Assembly (NCBI GenBank): GCA_964638715.1
Contig: CAZWZF010000001.1
Span: forward strand, 62,001-126,000
Direction: 5' to 3'
DNA: 64,000 bases
Origin: JBAXQQ01 sp037131695
GTDB lineage: Bacteria; Armatimonadota; Hebobacteria; CAIYQO01
Shown here piece after piece: positions 8,276 through 17,246 of the stretch. The translations under genes were made by a program, and so were the position numbers. Position 1 is the first letter of the stretch, and the number at the start of each line of letters is the position of its first letter. Below the pieces are notes generated by a model. That model was not told the origin of the DNA and made no database searches. It saw nothing but the letters and a program-made list of their open reading frames with translations.

Positions 8276-8972
8276 CCGGCACTTCTCCAATTATATTAAT
8301 ACTTCTTGTTGTTACGCGGCATTTTAATGGTAATATCTCAACTCCAGCTTGATAAGCTTGTTTAAGGGTATCAGCAAATAATCGATCAGTAATCTTGTTT
8401 GGTGAAAAATAAACTGCATCTTCCCGTTGTATAATGAATATCACTGTCGCCTGAGATCCATTTTTAACTGCATCTATCAATTCGTATAAATGACGAGTGC
8501 CGCGTGATGTTGGAGCATCTGGAAATAATGCTATACAATCATTAACTAAAGTAACTGATTTTGCTTCAATATACATTATTTTTTCACCATTTATCAAACG
8601 GAAATCAAGCCGGCTTTTCCCATAAGTTACTTCGCATTTATCTAATGACCAGTCTGCTAATTTTGCAATACAATGATTTTCCAAAGCATTTCGTAAAATC
8701 TTATTTGGTACTCCAGAATCAATTGACACTAAAATTTCATTATATACAACAGCTTTCAAATCGTATTGAGTAGATCTGTTTATGCCCGGGTTGTATGAAA
8801 GATATACTTTTGCTCTGGGATATAACAATTCTTTCATTCTACTGGTGGTAGGAATATGTGCTTCGATAGAATTGCCATTTATTTCAACTATTGCTACAAA
8901 TCTGTTTCTACGATATTCAAATTCTGCTGACACCAATTCCTGAGAATAAAACATTTCACAAATCACACCCAT
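8265..8972 (-). CDS. sfsA: SfsA family protein
   Basis: SfsA proteins bind nucleic acid and carry a PD-(D/E)xK-type nuclease fold; the original member affected sugar fermentation in E. coli. Visible family features are EFEYRRNRFVAIVEING near the N-terminus, the HIPTTSRMKELLYPRA segment, LDFRLINGEKIMYIEAKSV with the E-x-K core, and FPDAPTSRGTRHL. The ATG at 8972 overlaps the histidine-kinase gene; an internal ATG at 8954 gives a start closer to the family norm. The end overlaps the convergent HAD gene by 11 nt. Confidence 0.92.
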   Translation of the reverse strand: MGVICEMFYSQELVSAEFEYRRNRFVAIVEINGNSIEAHIPTTSRMKELLYPRAKVYLSYNPGINRSTQYDLKAVVYNEILVSIDSGVPNKILRNALENHCIAKLADWSLDKCEVTYGKSRLDFRLINGEKIMYIEAKSVTLVNDCIALFPDAPTSRGTRHLYELIDAVKNGSQATVIFIIQREDAVYFSPNKITDRLFADTLKQAYQAGVEILPLKCRVTTRSINIIGEVPVNW

Positions 8973-10273
8973 TTGTGACCAGCTTTCAATGGTATTTTTG
9001 CAGTAATAACAGTTCCTTCGCCTTCTTTGGATTTTACAGTCAATATCCCTTTATGTGCATCAATAACATTTTTTACTACTGTAGTACCTAATCCGGTACC
9101 GCCAGGTTTAGTACTCCTAACTTTACCTGTAAATAATATATCAGCCTTTTCTTGTGACATTCCCTGACCGCTATCCTGCACTTGAATAGCGAAATAATTT
9201 TCTTCAGGAAGATAAATAGGCCTTACTATTACAGTTCCACCACTTGGAGTAGCTCCGATAGCATTATTTACTAAATTATAAATTGCATTATATACTCGAT
9301 TATTATCAATACTAACTACAGGCATTTTAATACGTTCATGTATAAGATCAACTCCGTTTTGGTCACCAACAACCTGTAATACTCTGCAGACACTGGCTAT
9401 CAATTCATTCAAATCGGTATCAGTTAAGTTTAACTGCGCGGTAATTCCTTTCATACAATCAGCGATTTCTTTAGTTCTTTGCTGAGCTATATTTGCACTT
9501 TCATCTAAAATATCAAGCATCTGGCATGCATCATCATATATCTGTTTAATCATTAATTCTATTTCAGGCAAATGTGCTAATTTTGCATCTGGAGGTGAAT
9601 TGAAAACATTATTAACCGATTCGACAAATTGATCCATCATCATTCTCAATGTTTGTCCGCTCATTGAAACCGGAGTAAGCAGATTTTTTATATCGTGACT
9701 AATCTGTCCCATTAAATCAACTATTGTTGCAGCACGTGCTTTTTCATTTAACTGAGCATTTATTATAGCTGCTGCAACTTGAGTTGCTAAGATTTCTAAT
9801 ACTCCCAAATCATCATGGTCAAAATCGTCCTCTATTTTATTTAATATCTGCATAACTCCAATTGGCGCAGATTCAGTTCCTGCCTGTAATGGAACTGTTA
9901 TCATTGATTTAGTTTTATAATGTGTTGCATCATCAATATCACGTAAATAACTTTTTTCAGCAGTAACATCAGGAGAAATTCTCGCAATTCCGGTATGGAA
10001 TACTTCACCAGCTATTCCGCGTTCATCATCTATTTCCATACCGGTTAATGTGTTTTTTGATGGTCCTGCAACAAATTTAAACACTAATTTATTTCGCTTT
10101 ATATCATGTAGTAATAGAGAACCAGCATCAGCATTAACTGTAGACATTGCAGTTAATACAGCTATATTTATTAACTCATCAAGATTAACATGGGATTGCA
10201 TTGCATGAGTAACATTTAATACAGCCTGCAATTCACGTTCACGCTGGTGCAACCTTAATTCTAAAGTATTCAA
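8963..10273 (-). CDS. GAF-domain sensor histidine kinase (orphan)
   Basis: A 436-residue soluble kinase. A coiled N-terminus is followed by a GAF sensor domain (about 20-175), a dimerisation helix with H-box SHDIKNLLTP (phospho-acceptor His193), and a HATPase domain with N-box NLVNNAIGA, G1 QDSGQGMS and G2 GGTGLGTTVV near the C-terminus. It has no transmembrane helix, so it senses a cytoplasmic or diffusible signal. The start codon is TTG, since no in-frame ATG lies near. No response regulator is in the window. Its stop overlaps sfsA by 10 nt, suggesting cotranscription. Confidence 0.92.
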   Translation of the reverse strand: MNTLELRLHQRERELQAVLNVTHAMQSHVNLDELINIAVLTAMSTVNADAGSLLLHDIKRNKLVFKFVAGPSKNTLTGMEIDDERGIAGEVFHTGIARISPDVTAEKSYLRDIDDATHYKTKSMITVPLQAGTESAPIGVMQILNKIEDDFDHDDLGVLEILATQVAAAIINAQLNEKARAATIVDLMGQISHDIKNLLTPVSMSGQTLRMMMDQFVESVNNVFNSPPDAKLAHLPEIELMIKQIYDDACQMLDILDESANIAQQRTKEIADCMKGITAQLNLTDTDLNELIASVCRVLQVVGDQNGVDLIHERIKMPVVSIDNNRVYNAIYNLVNNAIGATPSGGTVIVRPIYLPEENYFAIQVQDSGQGMSQEKADILFTGKVRSTKPGGTGLGTTVVKNVIDAHKGILTVKSKEGEGTVITAKIPLKAGHKWV

Positions 10274-10288
10274 TGGATGTTCAACCCT

Positions 10289-11020
10289 TCATCGTTCAAA
10301 TACGAATGTCTGACCATCAGATGGAATAAATATTGATTTATCATCCCAAAAGATAACGTCTAATTTATCTAAATGACTCATAATTATTCGAGCACCTGGC
10401 TTTTTTCGTTTTACAATTTCACGCAAATCATTAATTCCAAGATGCACCCGGGATATTTCTTCTGTGCAAGCATCTAAAACACATAAATCTGCATCGCTAA
10501 TCAGGTCATATATATTATCACACATAGCTGTATCGCCGGTATAGGCAATATTCATATCTGACAACTTTATATTGTAACCAAATGCTTCTAAATATTCACC
10601 ACCGTGAAGCATTCTTTCTACAGTGAAATATACACCACCGCTTTCTAACAATTCACCAGGATGAACTTCAACAAAATTAACAGGCCTTCCAAATCCGCGT
10701 GGTGAAACATCTGGATACGCCAATTCAAGTGCTTTACGTGCTTTTTCTTCAATACCTGCAGGACCAGTTATCCAAAGCGGCTTATCTGTCTTTGACATGA
10801 AATTATATTCCAGAAAAAGAAAAGGAAGTCCTAAGAAATGATCACCATGAAAATGAGTAATAAAGATATGAGTAATGTCAGTTAAATCAAAACCCATTTT
10901 TTTCATATTCATTAATACCGCTGGCCCAGCATCAAGCAAAATATGTCTGTTTACAAGCATAGCCGCCCAACTGCGACCAGGTGCAAACGCATTGCCGGTA
11001 CCTAAAAATGTAATTTCCAT
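10289..11020 (-). CDS. Metallo-beta-lactamase-fold hydrolase, RNase Z-like
   Basis: A 243-residue metallohydrolase. The opening MEITFLGTGNAFAPGR and the zinc motif THFHGDH (His56, His58, Asp60, His61) are typical of the RNase Z/ElaC branch of the fold; further ligands are supplied by LHGG, the YTGDTAM Asp and MSHLD near the end. It is shorter than classical tRNase Z (about 300) and lacks an obvious exosite arm, so it may act on another phosphodiester or ester. It has its own strong promoter and probably begins the run into the histidine kinase and sfsA, 15 nt downstream. Confidence 0.85.
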   Translation of the reverse strand: MEITFLGTGNAFAPGRSWAAMLVNRHILLDAGPAVLMNMKKMGFDLTDITHIFITHFHGDHFLGLPFLFLEYNFMSKTDKPLWITGPAGIEEKARKALELAYPDVSPRGFGRPVNFVEVHPGELLESGGVYFTVERMLHGGEYLEAFGYNIKLSDMNIAYTGDTAMCDNIYDLISDADLCVLDACTEEISRVHLGINDLREIVKRKKPGARIIMSHLDKLDVIFWDDKSIFIPSDGQTFVFER

Positions 11021-11048
11021 TTTGCTTTTCCCCCAATAGAATTGAATT

Positions 11049-11078
11049 ATTATAGCAGTATTCCATGACTGTTGTCAG
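11049..11078 (-). promoter_or_regulatory. Sigma-70 promoter of the hydrolase-kinase-sfsA run
   Basis: On the minus strand: -35 CTGACA, an 18-bp spacer ending in TGC, and -10 TATAAT. One mismatch to consensus plus an extended -10 makes this one of the best promoters in the window. Confidence 0.75.
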
Positions 11079-11257
11079 TTAGAAACAAACTAAACAGCAA
11101 CAATTTAAAATAAAAAATGATACCTTATAAATTAAAAGCAAATAAATAATTTTCTAAATTATTTTTCCTTATTTAAACCATTATTCGTCAATATTAATTA
11201 AGAAGTCACCAAATAAGATATATTTTGATTTAATTTACATTTTCCTATTATTTTCTC

Positions 11258-11286
11258 TTTACATGAACTAAAAATATCAGTATTAT
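11258..11286 (+). promoter_or_regulatory. Promoter of the gntR-deoC operon
   Basis: -35 TTTACA, 17-bp spacer, -10 TATTAT. The predicted transcription start is at about 11293, exactly where the inverted repeat begins. Confidence 0.6.
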
Positions 11287-11292
11287 CTTGCC

Positions 11293-11305
11293 GTGGCTTA
11301 GCCAC
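11293..11305 (+). promoter_or_regulatory. Probable GntR operator
   Basis: Inverted repeat GTGGC-TTA-GCCAC. It starts with GT and ends with AC, as operators of GntR-family regulators often do. It lies at the predicted transcription start and 10 nt before the regulator's ATG, the position expected for self-repression. Confidence 0.5.
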
Positions 11306-11314
11306 CGTACAACT

Positions 11315-12091
11315 ATGATTATCAGAGATCCCATATACTTACAACTAAATGATGAATTACGCGAGTTAATAAACCGAGGTGATTTTGAAGCCGGCTCTAA
11401 ATTCATGACAGAACGTGAAGTTGCTGAACAGTTCAAAATTAGTCGAACCACAGCTAATAAAGCATTATCTGCATTAGTTGCAGAAGGTTTATTAGAGTTT
11501 CGCAAAGGTGTTGGCACATTTGTACGCAGCACTTTAATGGATTATGATTTGCGATCTCTTGTAAGTTTTACAGAAAAAGCTGTTTCAGCAGGTTATACCC
11601 CATCTACAAAAGTATTGCATTTTTTAACTGTTGAACATAATAACGCCTGCAAAGCTGCCAGAGAAGTCATTAGCGGTGATATGTTCGAATTATCACGTTT
11701 ACGTTTTGCAGGAAACACTCCAGTAATTTTAGAAAAACGCTGGATTTCAAAAGAGCTTTCTCCTGACTTGACTGCAATAACAGCGGAAAATTCGCTTTAC
11801 GCTATTTGGACTGATAAATATAACTTGCAAATATCAGGCGCAGATGAAGTAATCCGAGCTGTAAATATTATTGGCGACGATGCATGGCTGTTACAAATAA
11901 ACGAAGGAACAGCCGGATTATTAGTGACAGCTACAGGACATATAACAAATGGTGGCGCATTATGGTATGAAGAAACTTTATACCGTGGCGATACATATCA
12001 GTTCCGCATGACATTAGGTAAAACTGACAACCTGACTATTAGCTGCGGGATGTTAGATAGCGATGCATTAAAAAATAAGGGGGACAAATGA
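11315..12091 (+). CDS. GntR family regulator, HutC subfamily (UTRA domain)
   Basis: A 258-residue transcription factor. The winged-helix DNA-binding domain (about residues 5-72) includes EREVAEQFKISRTTANKAL and the wing RKGVGTFV; a ligand-binding UTRA domain follows (about 90-245). The ATG at 11315 is chosen because the homologous part starts there; a TTG 27 nt upstream would lie ahead of the predicted transcript start. It overlaps deoC by 4 nt (ATGA), so the regulator probably senses a sugar phosphate or nucleoside-derived ligand and controls deoC and itself. Confidence 0.93.
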   Translation: MIIRDPIYLQLNDELRELINRGDFEAGSKFMTEREVAEQFKISRTTANKALSALVAEGLLEFRKGVGTFVRSTLMDYDLRSLVSFTEKAVSAGYTPSTKVLHFLTVEHNNACKAAREVISGDMFELSRLRFAGNTPVILEKRWISKELSPDLTAITAENSLYAIWTDKYNLQISGADEVIRAVNIIGDDAWLLQINEGTAGLLVTATGHITNGGALWYEETLYRGDTYQFRMTLGKTDNLTISCGMLDSDALKNKGDK

Positions 12092-12771
12092 ACTACACTT
12101 ACCTTGACATTGCAAAAATGATTGATCACTCATTGCTCAATCCGTCATTAACGGCAGAACAGCTTGAAGCGGGATGCCAATTAGCCTTAGAATACGATAC
12201 TGCAAGCGTTTGTATTCTGCCATATTACTTAAAACGTTGTGCTGAAATACTACGCGGCAGCAACGTCCGTGCCAGTACCACCATTGGATTCCCTCATGGC
12301 GGGCATACCACTGCCATTAAATTAGCAGAAGCAAAACAAGCTTTGGCAGATGGCGGTGAAGAACTGGATATGGTAGTAAATATCAGTGCTGTTTTAAGCG
12401 GCAACTGGAGCTATGTTCGCGATGATATTCGGGTAGTTACTGATACAGTTCATCAAGCTGGCCAAAAAGTAAAAGTAATTTTTGAAAATTGTTACTTGAA
12501 TGATGACCAGAAAATTGCTTTGTGTGAAATCTGTGGTGAATTGAGATGCGATTGGGTTAAAACTTCAACCGGTTACGGAACCAGTGGTGCAACAATTGAA
12601 GATTTAACACTTATGCGAAAATACGCACCAGATTACGTTCAGGTAAAAGCTGCTGGCGGTATTCGCGACTTGGATGCATTGCTGCAAGTACGAGCTATAG
12701 GTGTAACCCGCAGTGGCGCAACCCGTACAAAAGAAATGTTGGAAGATTGTAAAAAACGACTTGGATTATAA
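12088..12771 (+). CDS. deoC: Deoxyribose-phosphate aldolase
   Basis: DeoC splits 2-deoxyribose 5-phosphate into acetaldehyde and glyceraldehyde 3-phosphate during deoxynucleoside catabolism. The 227-residue protein has the Schiff-base lysine in WVKTSTGY (Lys158), the second active-site lysine in VQVKAAGGIR (Lys187), and the proton-relay Asp in EELDMVVN (Asp94). Length and motifs fit the short bacterial type. It is translationally coupled to gntR and followed by a terminator. No other deo or nucleoside phosphorylase gene is adjacent. Confidence 0.96.
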   Translation: MNYTYLDIAKMIDHSLLNPSLTAEQLEAGCQLALEYDTASVCILPYYLKRCAEILRGSNVRASTTIGFPHGGHTTAIKLAEAKQALADGGEELDMVVNISAVLSGNWSYVRDDIRVVTDTVHQAGQKVKVIFENCYLNDDQKIALCEICGELRCDWVKTSTGYGTSGATIEDLTLMRKYAPDYVQVKAAGGIRDLDALLQVRAIGVTRSGATRTKEMLEDCKKRLGL

Positions 12772-12784
12772 TTAATATTAATTT

Positions 12785-12818
12785 AAAGCTGAGAATGAAA
12801 TAATTCCCAGCTTTTTTT
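12785..12818 (+). terminator. Rho-independent terminator after deoC
   Basis: Stem AAAGCTGAGAAT / ATTCCCAGCTTT with one mismatch, followed by seven T. It separates gntR-deoC from the rpiA operon. Confidence 0.85.
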
Positions 12819-12828
12819 GTTAATCCCC

Positions 12829-12857
12829 TTGAAATTTAACAGTATTTAACGTATTCT
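12829..12857 (+). promoter_or_regulatory. Promoter of the rpiA operon
   Basis: -35 TTGAAA, 17-bp spacer, -10 TATTCT, immediately after the deoC terminator and about 20 nt before the rpiA ATG. It is the only good promoter seen before the close-packed genes that run to UPF0210. Confidence 0.65.
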
Positions 12858-12875
12858 ACGCGCGGGAGATATATA

Positions 12876-13571
12876 ATGACAGATAGATTTGCAGAGTTTA
12901 AGAAGATAGCCGGAGAACGCGCAGTAGATTTCATAAAACCAGGTATGACAGTAGGTTTAGGGCATGGCAGCACCGCTATATTTGCTGTACGAAAAATAGC
13001 AGCACTAATTGAAGCGGGGAAATTACCTGATGTAAAAGGAATCGCTTGTTCAAAGTTTATTAATGAAGAAGCATTGCGATTAAATATTCCATTAACAAAT
13101 CTTTCTGATAACCCAGTTATTGATATTACAATTGATGGCGCAGATGAAGTAGACCCGAATTTAGATGTAATAAAAGGTGGCGGTGGAGCGTTGCTTCGCG
13201 AGAAAATAGTCGCGCAAGCGACAAAATATGAAATAATCGTAGTAGACGAAAGTAAATTATCACCAGCACTCGGTACTAAATTCCGCCTTCCGGTAGAGGT
13301 AATTCAATTTAATTGGGAATGCCAACGAGATTACCTGCAATCATTGGGAGCAAAAGTTTCTATTCGCAGAAATAATGATAACAGCATATTTTTATCAGAT
13401 GAAAACCACTTCATATTAGATTCAGACTTCGGACCTATTGTAGATACTCATAAACTTTCACAATTGTTAAATAATCGAATAGGAATAGTCGATCATGGAT
13501 TATTTCTTGATATTGCGAAAATGGTGATAGTAGCAGGTGCAAATGGTATTCAAGAGTTAACCCGGAAATAA
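12876..13571 (+). CDS. rpiA: Ribose-5-phosphate isomerase A
   Basis: RpiA interconverts ribose 5-phosphate and ribulose 5-phosphate in the non-oxidative pentose phosphate pathway. The 231-residue protein carries the phosphate-binding LGHGSTAIFAV loop, the IDGADEVDPN motif with the catalytic acidic residues, KGGGGALLREKIVA with the active-site lysine, and VDESKLSPALGTKFRLPVEV. A GGGAG ribosome site precedes the ATG. It heads the operon with the rhamnosidase 22 nt downstream, suggesting that pentose flow is co-regulated with the glycan enzymes. Confidence 0.96.
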   Translation: MTDRFAEFKKIAGERAVDFIKPGMTVGLGHGSTAIFAVRKIAALIEAGKLPDVKGIACSKFINEEALRLNIPLTNLSDNPVIDITIDGADEVDPNLDVIKGGGGALLREKIVAQATKYEIIVVDESKLSPALGTKFRLPVEVIQFNWECQRDYLQSLGAKVSIRRNNDNSIFLSDENHFILDSDFGPIVDTHKLSQLLNNRIGIVDHGLFLDIAKMVIVAGANGIQELTRK

Positions 13572-13593
13572 AATATAAAAGCAGGCAATCAAA

Positions 13594-16209
13594 ATGAAAA
13601 TTACAAACTTACGCTGTGAATATACAGTAAAACCTATTTTCATCGAAAACAAAACCCCGCGATTTAGCTGGGAAATGCAAACTGACAGACGCGGCGCAAT
13701 GCAAAGTGCTTACCGCATCATTATTGCAACTACACATGAGAACTTGAGTAAAGGTAATGCTGATATCTGGGATAGTGGAAAGATCTCAAGTAATTACAGT
13801 AATGCAATTTTATACGCAGGACAGGAACTTCTCTCCAATAAAAGATATTACTGGATGGTACAAGTTTGGGATGAAACTTCTAATTTAATTTCCAGTGAAT
13901 CAACCTATTTTGAGACAGCATTACTAAATGAAGACGATTGGACTGCTAAATGGATAAGCAAGCCAAACTTACCAGCAAATACTGATTGCAGTTACCTGCC
14001 TGCACCATATTTACGAAAATCATTTGATCTAAATAAAACCATCATCCAGGCAAAATTATATTGCAGTGGTATCGGTTTCAGCGAATTCTATATAAATGGA
14101 CAGTTAGCCGGTGATGAAAGGTTAAATCCTGCATTTACCAGGTACGATAAGTCTGTCCTATATACTGCCTATGACATAAAAGATTCATTAAATCAAGGTG
14201 AAAATGTTATCGGCGCAATACTTGGAAATGGATGGTATAACATTCATTCTCACGACGCATGGAACTTTGAATATTCAACCTGGCGCGATACACCGAAAAT
14301 GATCGCACAATTGCATCTTACATTTTCTGATGGCACTGAGGAACTGATCATCAGTGATAATAGTTGGAAAGCATCCTTTGGGCCAATTATCTTCAATTCG
14401 CTGAGACATGGTGAATTTTATGATGCCCGAAAAGAGATAATTAATTGGTCAAGTGCAAGTTGTGATGACAAAGAATGGGAATATTGTTTCATCTGCGCTG
14501 AACCCGGGGGGAAACTTACAGCGCAATCAATTATGCCAATTCGAAGAACCGGAGAGTATAAACCGGTTTTAATAAATGAAATTGAATCCGGCAAATATAT
14601 CTGTCATTTGGCAAAAAATATAGCTGGATGGGTAAAATTAAAAGTAAGTGGTGAAGCCGGAACTGAAGTAAAAATTCGGTATTCAGAAAAAAAGGCAGAA
14701 GATGGCAACCTTGACCGAAGCAATATCGATTTCTTCGTTACTAATGGAGAATTTCAGACTGATAAATACATTCTCAAAGGCGATGGTGAAGAAATATGGG
14801 AACCGCGATTTACCTATCATGGCTTTCAATATATTGAAATTACCGGTTTCCCCGGTAAATTAACAATCGATAATATTACAGCCATTTCTATCTCGACAGA
14901 TTTCAATTCTGCCGGTGATTTCAGTTGTTCTAACGAGTTATTCAATCAAATTCAGGAAGCTGCACGCCGAAGTTATCTCAGTAATTTTATGGGATTACCA
15001 ACAGATTGCCCGCATCGTGAAAAAAATGGATGGATGGGTGATGCACAGTTAGCCTGTGAAATGGGATTGCTGAATTTTGATGGAATACGCGCTTATGAAA
15101 AATGGCTGAATGATATGTCTGATGAACAACGTCGCAGTGGTCAATTACCAGGAATAGTACCTACCAGCAATTGGGGATACAACTGGGGTAATGGTCCAGC
15201 ATGGGATAGCGCGTATGTATTGATTCCATGGTACCTATATTTATACACTGGCGATACCTTATCCTTAAGTAATCATTATGATGGAATGAAGCGATATGTA
15301 GAATATGCACGTCGTTCATCTACCAATGGCATCGCAGCATTTGGCCTTGGCGACTGGTGCCCGCCAGTTGAAGGAAGAATGTCAAACCGCGATATAGCAA
15401 CCACCGGTTATGTCTATATTGATACCATAGTTGTTGCTAAAACAGCAGAATTATTAAACAAAACAGAAGATGCTGCAAAATATTATCAACTGGCTGAAGA
15501 TATCAAGCTGGCGTATCATCGTGAATTTTTTGATAGTAAAAATAATAAATACAATCCTGCTGACCAAACCGCATTGGGTACGGCAATTTATCAGCAATTA
15601 GCAGATGGTGAAAAAAAAGAAATTGCCGCAAATCAACTGATAGAAGCTGTTCATCAATTTAATGATCATCTTGATACCGGCATCTTGGGAACTAAATACC
15701 TGCTCACATCATTAACGGCACATAATCAAGTTGATTTGGCATATAAAATTGCGAATCAACGCGACTTTCCAAGTTGGGGATACTGGTTCACTCAGGGTGC
15801 TACAACATTATGGGAATGCTGGGATACCAGTTCTTCACATAACCATATTATGTTCGGCTCAATTGCAGACTGGTTTATAAAAGATTTAGCAGGAATTAAT
15901 CCCGATCCGCAATATCCCGGTTTTAAAAATATAATTATTCGTCCAAATCCTGCCGGTGATTTAACCTGGGCAGCAGCAAGCCACAATAGCATTTATGGTG
16001 AAATAAAATCATCATGGCAGCGTGAAGGCAGTAAATTTGAACTATCAATTAATATTCCGGCAAATTGTACTGCAAATGTATATCTGCCAACAAATAAAAT
16101 TGATACTATTCGCGAAAGTGGAAGAACAGTAATGTGCACACCAGATAATAACTACGTTAAAGTTAATGTCTGCTCTGGCAGTTATAAATTCTGTTGTGAA
16201 TTGCCATAA
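13594..16209 (+). CDS. Alpha-L-rhamnosidase, GH78
   Basis: An 871-residue enzyme with the standard GH78 layout: an N-terminal Fn3-like domain (PRFSWEMQTDRRGAMQSAYRI), two beta domains, an (alpha/alpha)6 catalytic domain from about residue 430, and a C-terminal beta domain from about 770. The acid-catalyst region is TDCPHREKNGWMGDAQ (around residue 470) and the second catalytic Glu lies in TLWECWD (around 738). There is no signal peptide, so it acts in the cytoplasm on imported rhamnosides. Its TAA overlaps the ATG of the radical SAM gene, which ties the two functionally. Confidence 0.95.
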   Translation: MKITNLRCEYTVKPIFIENKTPRFSWEMQTDRRGAMQSAYRIIIATTHENLSKGNADIWDSGKISSNYSNAILYAGQELLSNKRYYWMVQVWDETSNLISSESTYFETALLNEDDWTAKWISKPNLPANTDCSYLPAPYLRKSFDLNKTIIQAKLYCSGIGFSEFYINGQLAGDERLNPAFTRYDKSVLYTAYDIKDSLNQGENVIGAILGNGWYNIHSHDAWNFEYSTWRDTPKMIAQLHLTFSDGTEELIISDNSWKASFGPIIFNSLRHGEFYDARKEIINWSSASCDDKEWEYCFICAEPGGKLTAQSIMPIRRTGEYKPVLINEIESGKYICHLAKNIAGWVKLKVSGEAGTEVKIRYSEKKAEDGNLDRSNIDFFVTNGEFQTDKYILKGDGEEIWEPRFTYHGFQYIEITGFPGKLTIDNITAISISTDFNSAGDFSCSNELFNQIQEAARRSYLSNFMGLPTDCPHREKNGWMGDAQLACEMGLLNFDGIRAYEKWLNDMSDEQRRSGQLPGIVPTSNWGYNWGNGPAWDSAYVLIPWYLYLYTGDTLSLSNHYDGMKRYVEYARRSSTNGIAAFGLGDWCPPVEGRMSNRDIATTGYVYIDTIVVAKTAELLNKTEDAAKYYQLAEDIKLAYHREFFDSKNNKYNPADQTALGTAIYQQLADGEKKEIAANQLIEAVHQFNDHLDTGILGTKYLLTSLTAHNQVDLAYKIANQRDFPSWGYWFTQGATTLWECWDTSSSHNHIMFGSIADWFIKDLAGINPDPQYPGFKNIIIRPNPAGDLTWAAASHNSIYGEIKSSWQREGSKFELSINIPANCTANVYLPTNKIDTIRESGRTVMCTPDNNYVKVNVCSGSYKFCCELP

Positions 16210-17195
16210 TGCCGAAGCCACTTAAATCTGCCGGGATAATATTGTCATACAAATGCACAAGTCGATGTCGCCATTGCCTGTATTGCTGTTCACCAAACTG
16301 GAAAGGCTGGGCAACACCAGAACTGGTAGATGCTATTTGCAGCGGAACTTTAAAATGCGGTGTAACACCACGCGCTTTTCATCTTGCTGGCGGAGAAGCA
16401 TTTCTAAATTTCTCTTTATTATTAGAATCTGTAAAAATTATTAATTCATATGGTTTTTCAATTGATTATGTAGAAACAAATGCACACTGGTATAAAGATG
16501 ATGATAGCGCATCAGATATGTTGAATCAGTTAAAAGAAGCAGGTTTAAATTGTTTGTTAATCAGCGCTTCTCCGCAACATGCGGAATACATACCTGTAAA
16601 TAAAACTGTCAGTCTGATAAAACTAAGCAATAAAATTTTTGGCAGAGGCGGTACTTTTATATGGTTGCCGGATTTCTTGCAGCAATTACAATACCTGGGA
16701 ATTCAAGATACAATTTCTTTTGATGAATATTGTACCAGAAGCGGACAAAAACATGCGATTTACGCGGCAGAATATGGCGGGCAGTTAGTACCTGGTGGAC
16801 GTGCCGGTTACAAAACGCAGCCATGGCTGCCAACATACCCTCTCTCACAATGCATGAAAGATAATTGCGAATATGAATTAATGCATTCCGAAAATGGTCA
16901 TTATGATTTATATGGCAACATTATACCAAGCAGTTGTACAGGAATTTCATTAGGAGATGCACATGATTTGTATAAATGGCAAAAAGAATTTTCAATTGAT
17001 GAAAAACCGGTTTTAAATATTTTATGTAAAAGTGGAAATGTCGGTCTTTTAGAATTTGCAATAAAGGAATATAACTATCAGCCAGAAGATAGATATGCCG
17101 GTGCATGCCACCTGTGTATGGATATCAGGCGTCATTTAGTAAACAGTGCTGATTTTACAGAATTAACACCTCGAATGATGTATGAAGAAATATAA
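16209..17195 (+). CDS. Radical SAM protein with cysteine-rich C-terminus
   Basis: A 328-residue protein with the radical SAM cluster motif C16-x3-C20-x2-C23 (CTSRCRHC) followed by two more cysteines (LYCCSP) and a FHLAGGEAFLNF segment that matches the SAM-binding GGE motif. Further cysteines occur in QCMKDNCEYE, PSSCTG and the end motif GACHLCMDIRR, so one or more auxiliary iron-sulfur clusters in a SPASM/twitch-like region are likely. The substrate is unknown. It begins in the stop codon of the rhamnosidase. SPASM proteins often modify peptides, but no precursor-peptide gene is visible next to it. Confidence 0.9.
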   Translation: MPKPLKSAGIILSYKCTSRCRHCLYCCSPNWKGWATPELVDAICSGTLKCGVTPRAFHLAGGEAFLNFSLLLESVKIINSYGFSIDYVETNAHWYKDDDSASDMLNQLKEAGLNCLLISASPQHAEYIPVNKTVSLIKLSNKIFGRGGTFIWLPDFLQQLQYLGIQDTISFDEYCTRSGQKHAIYAAEYGGQLVPGGRAGYKTQPWLPTYPLSQCMKDNCEYELMHSENGHYDLYGNIIPSSCTGISLGDAHDLYKWQKEFSIDEKPVLNILCKSGNVGLLEFAIKEYNYQPEDRYAGACHLCMDIRRHLVNSADFTELTPRMMYEEI

Positions 17196-17246
17196 AAAAT
17201 ACGAAAATTCGACACATGTATACCATACCGGTAAAATAGACTAACC

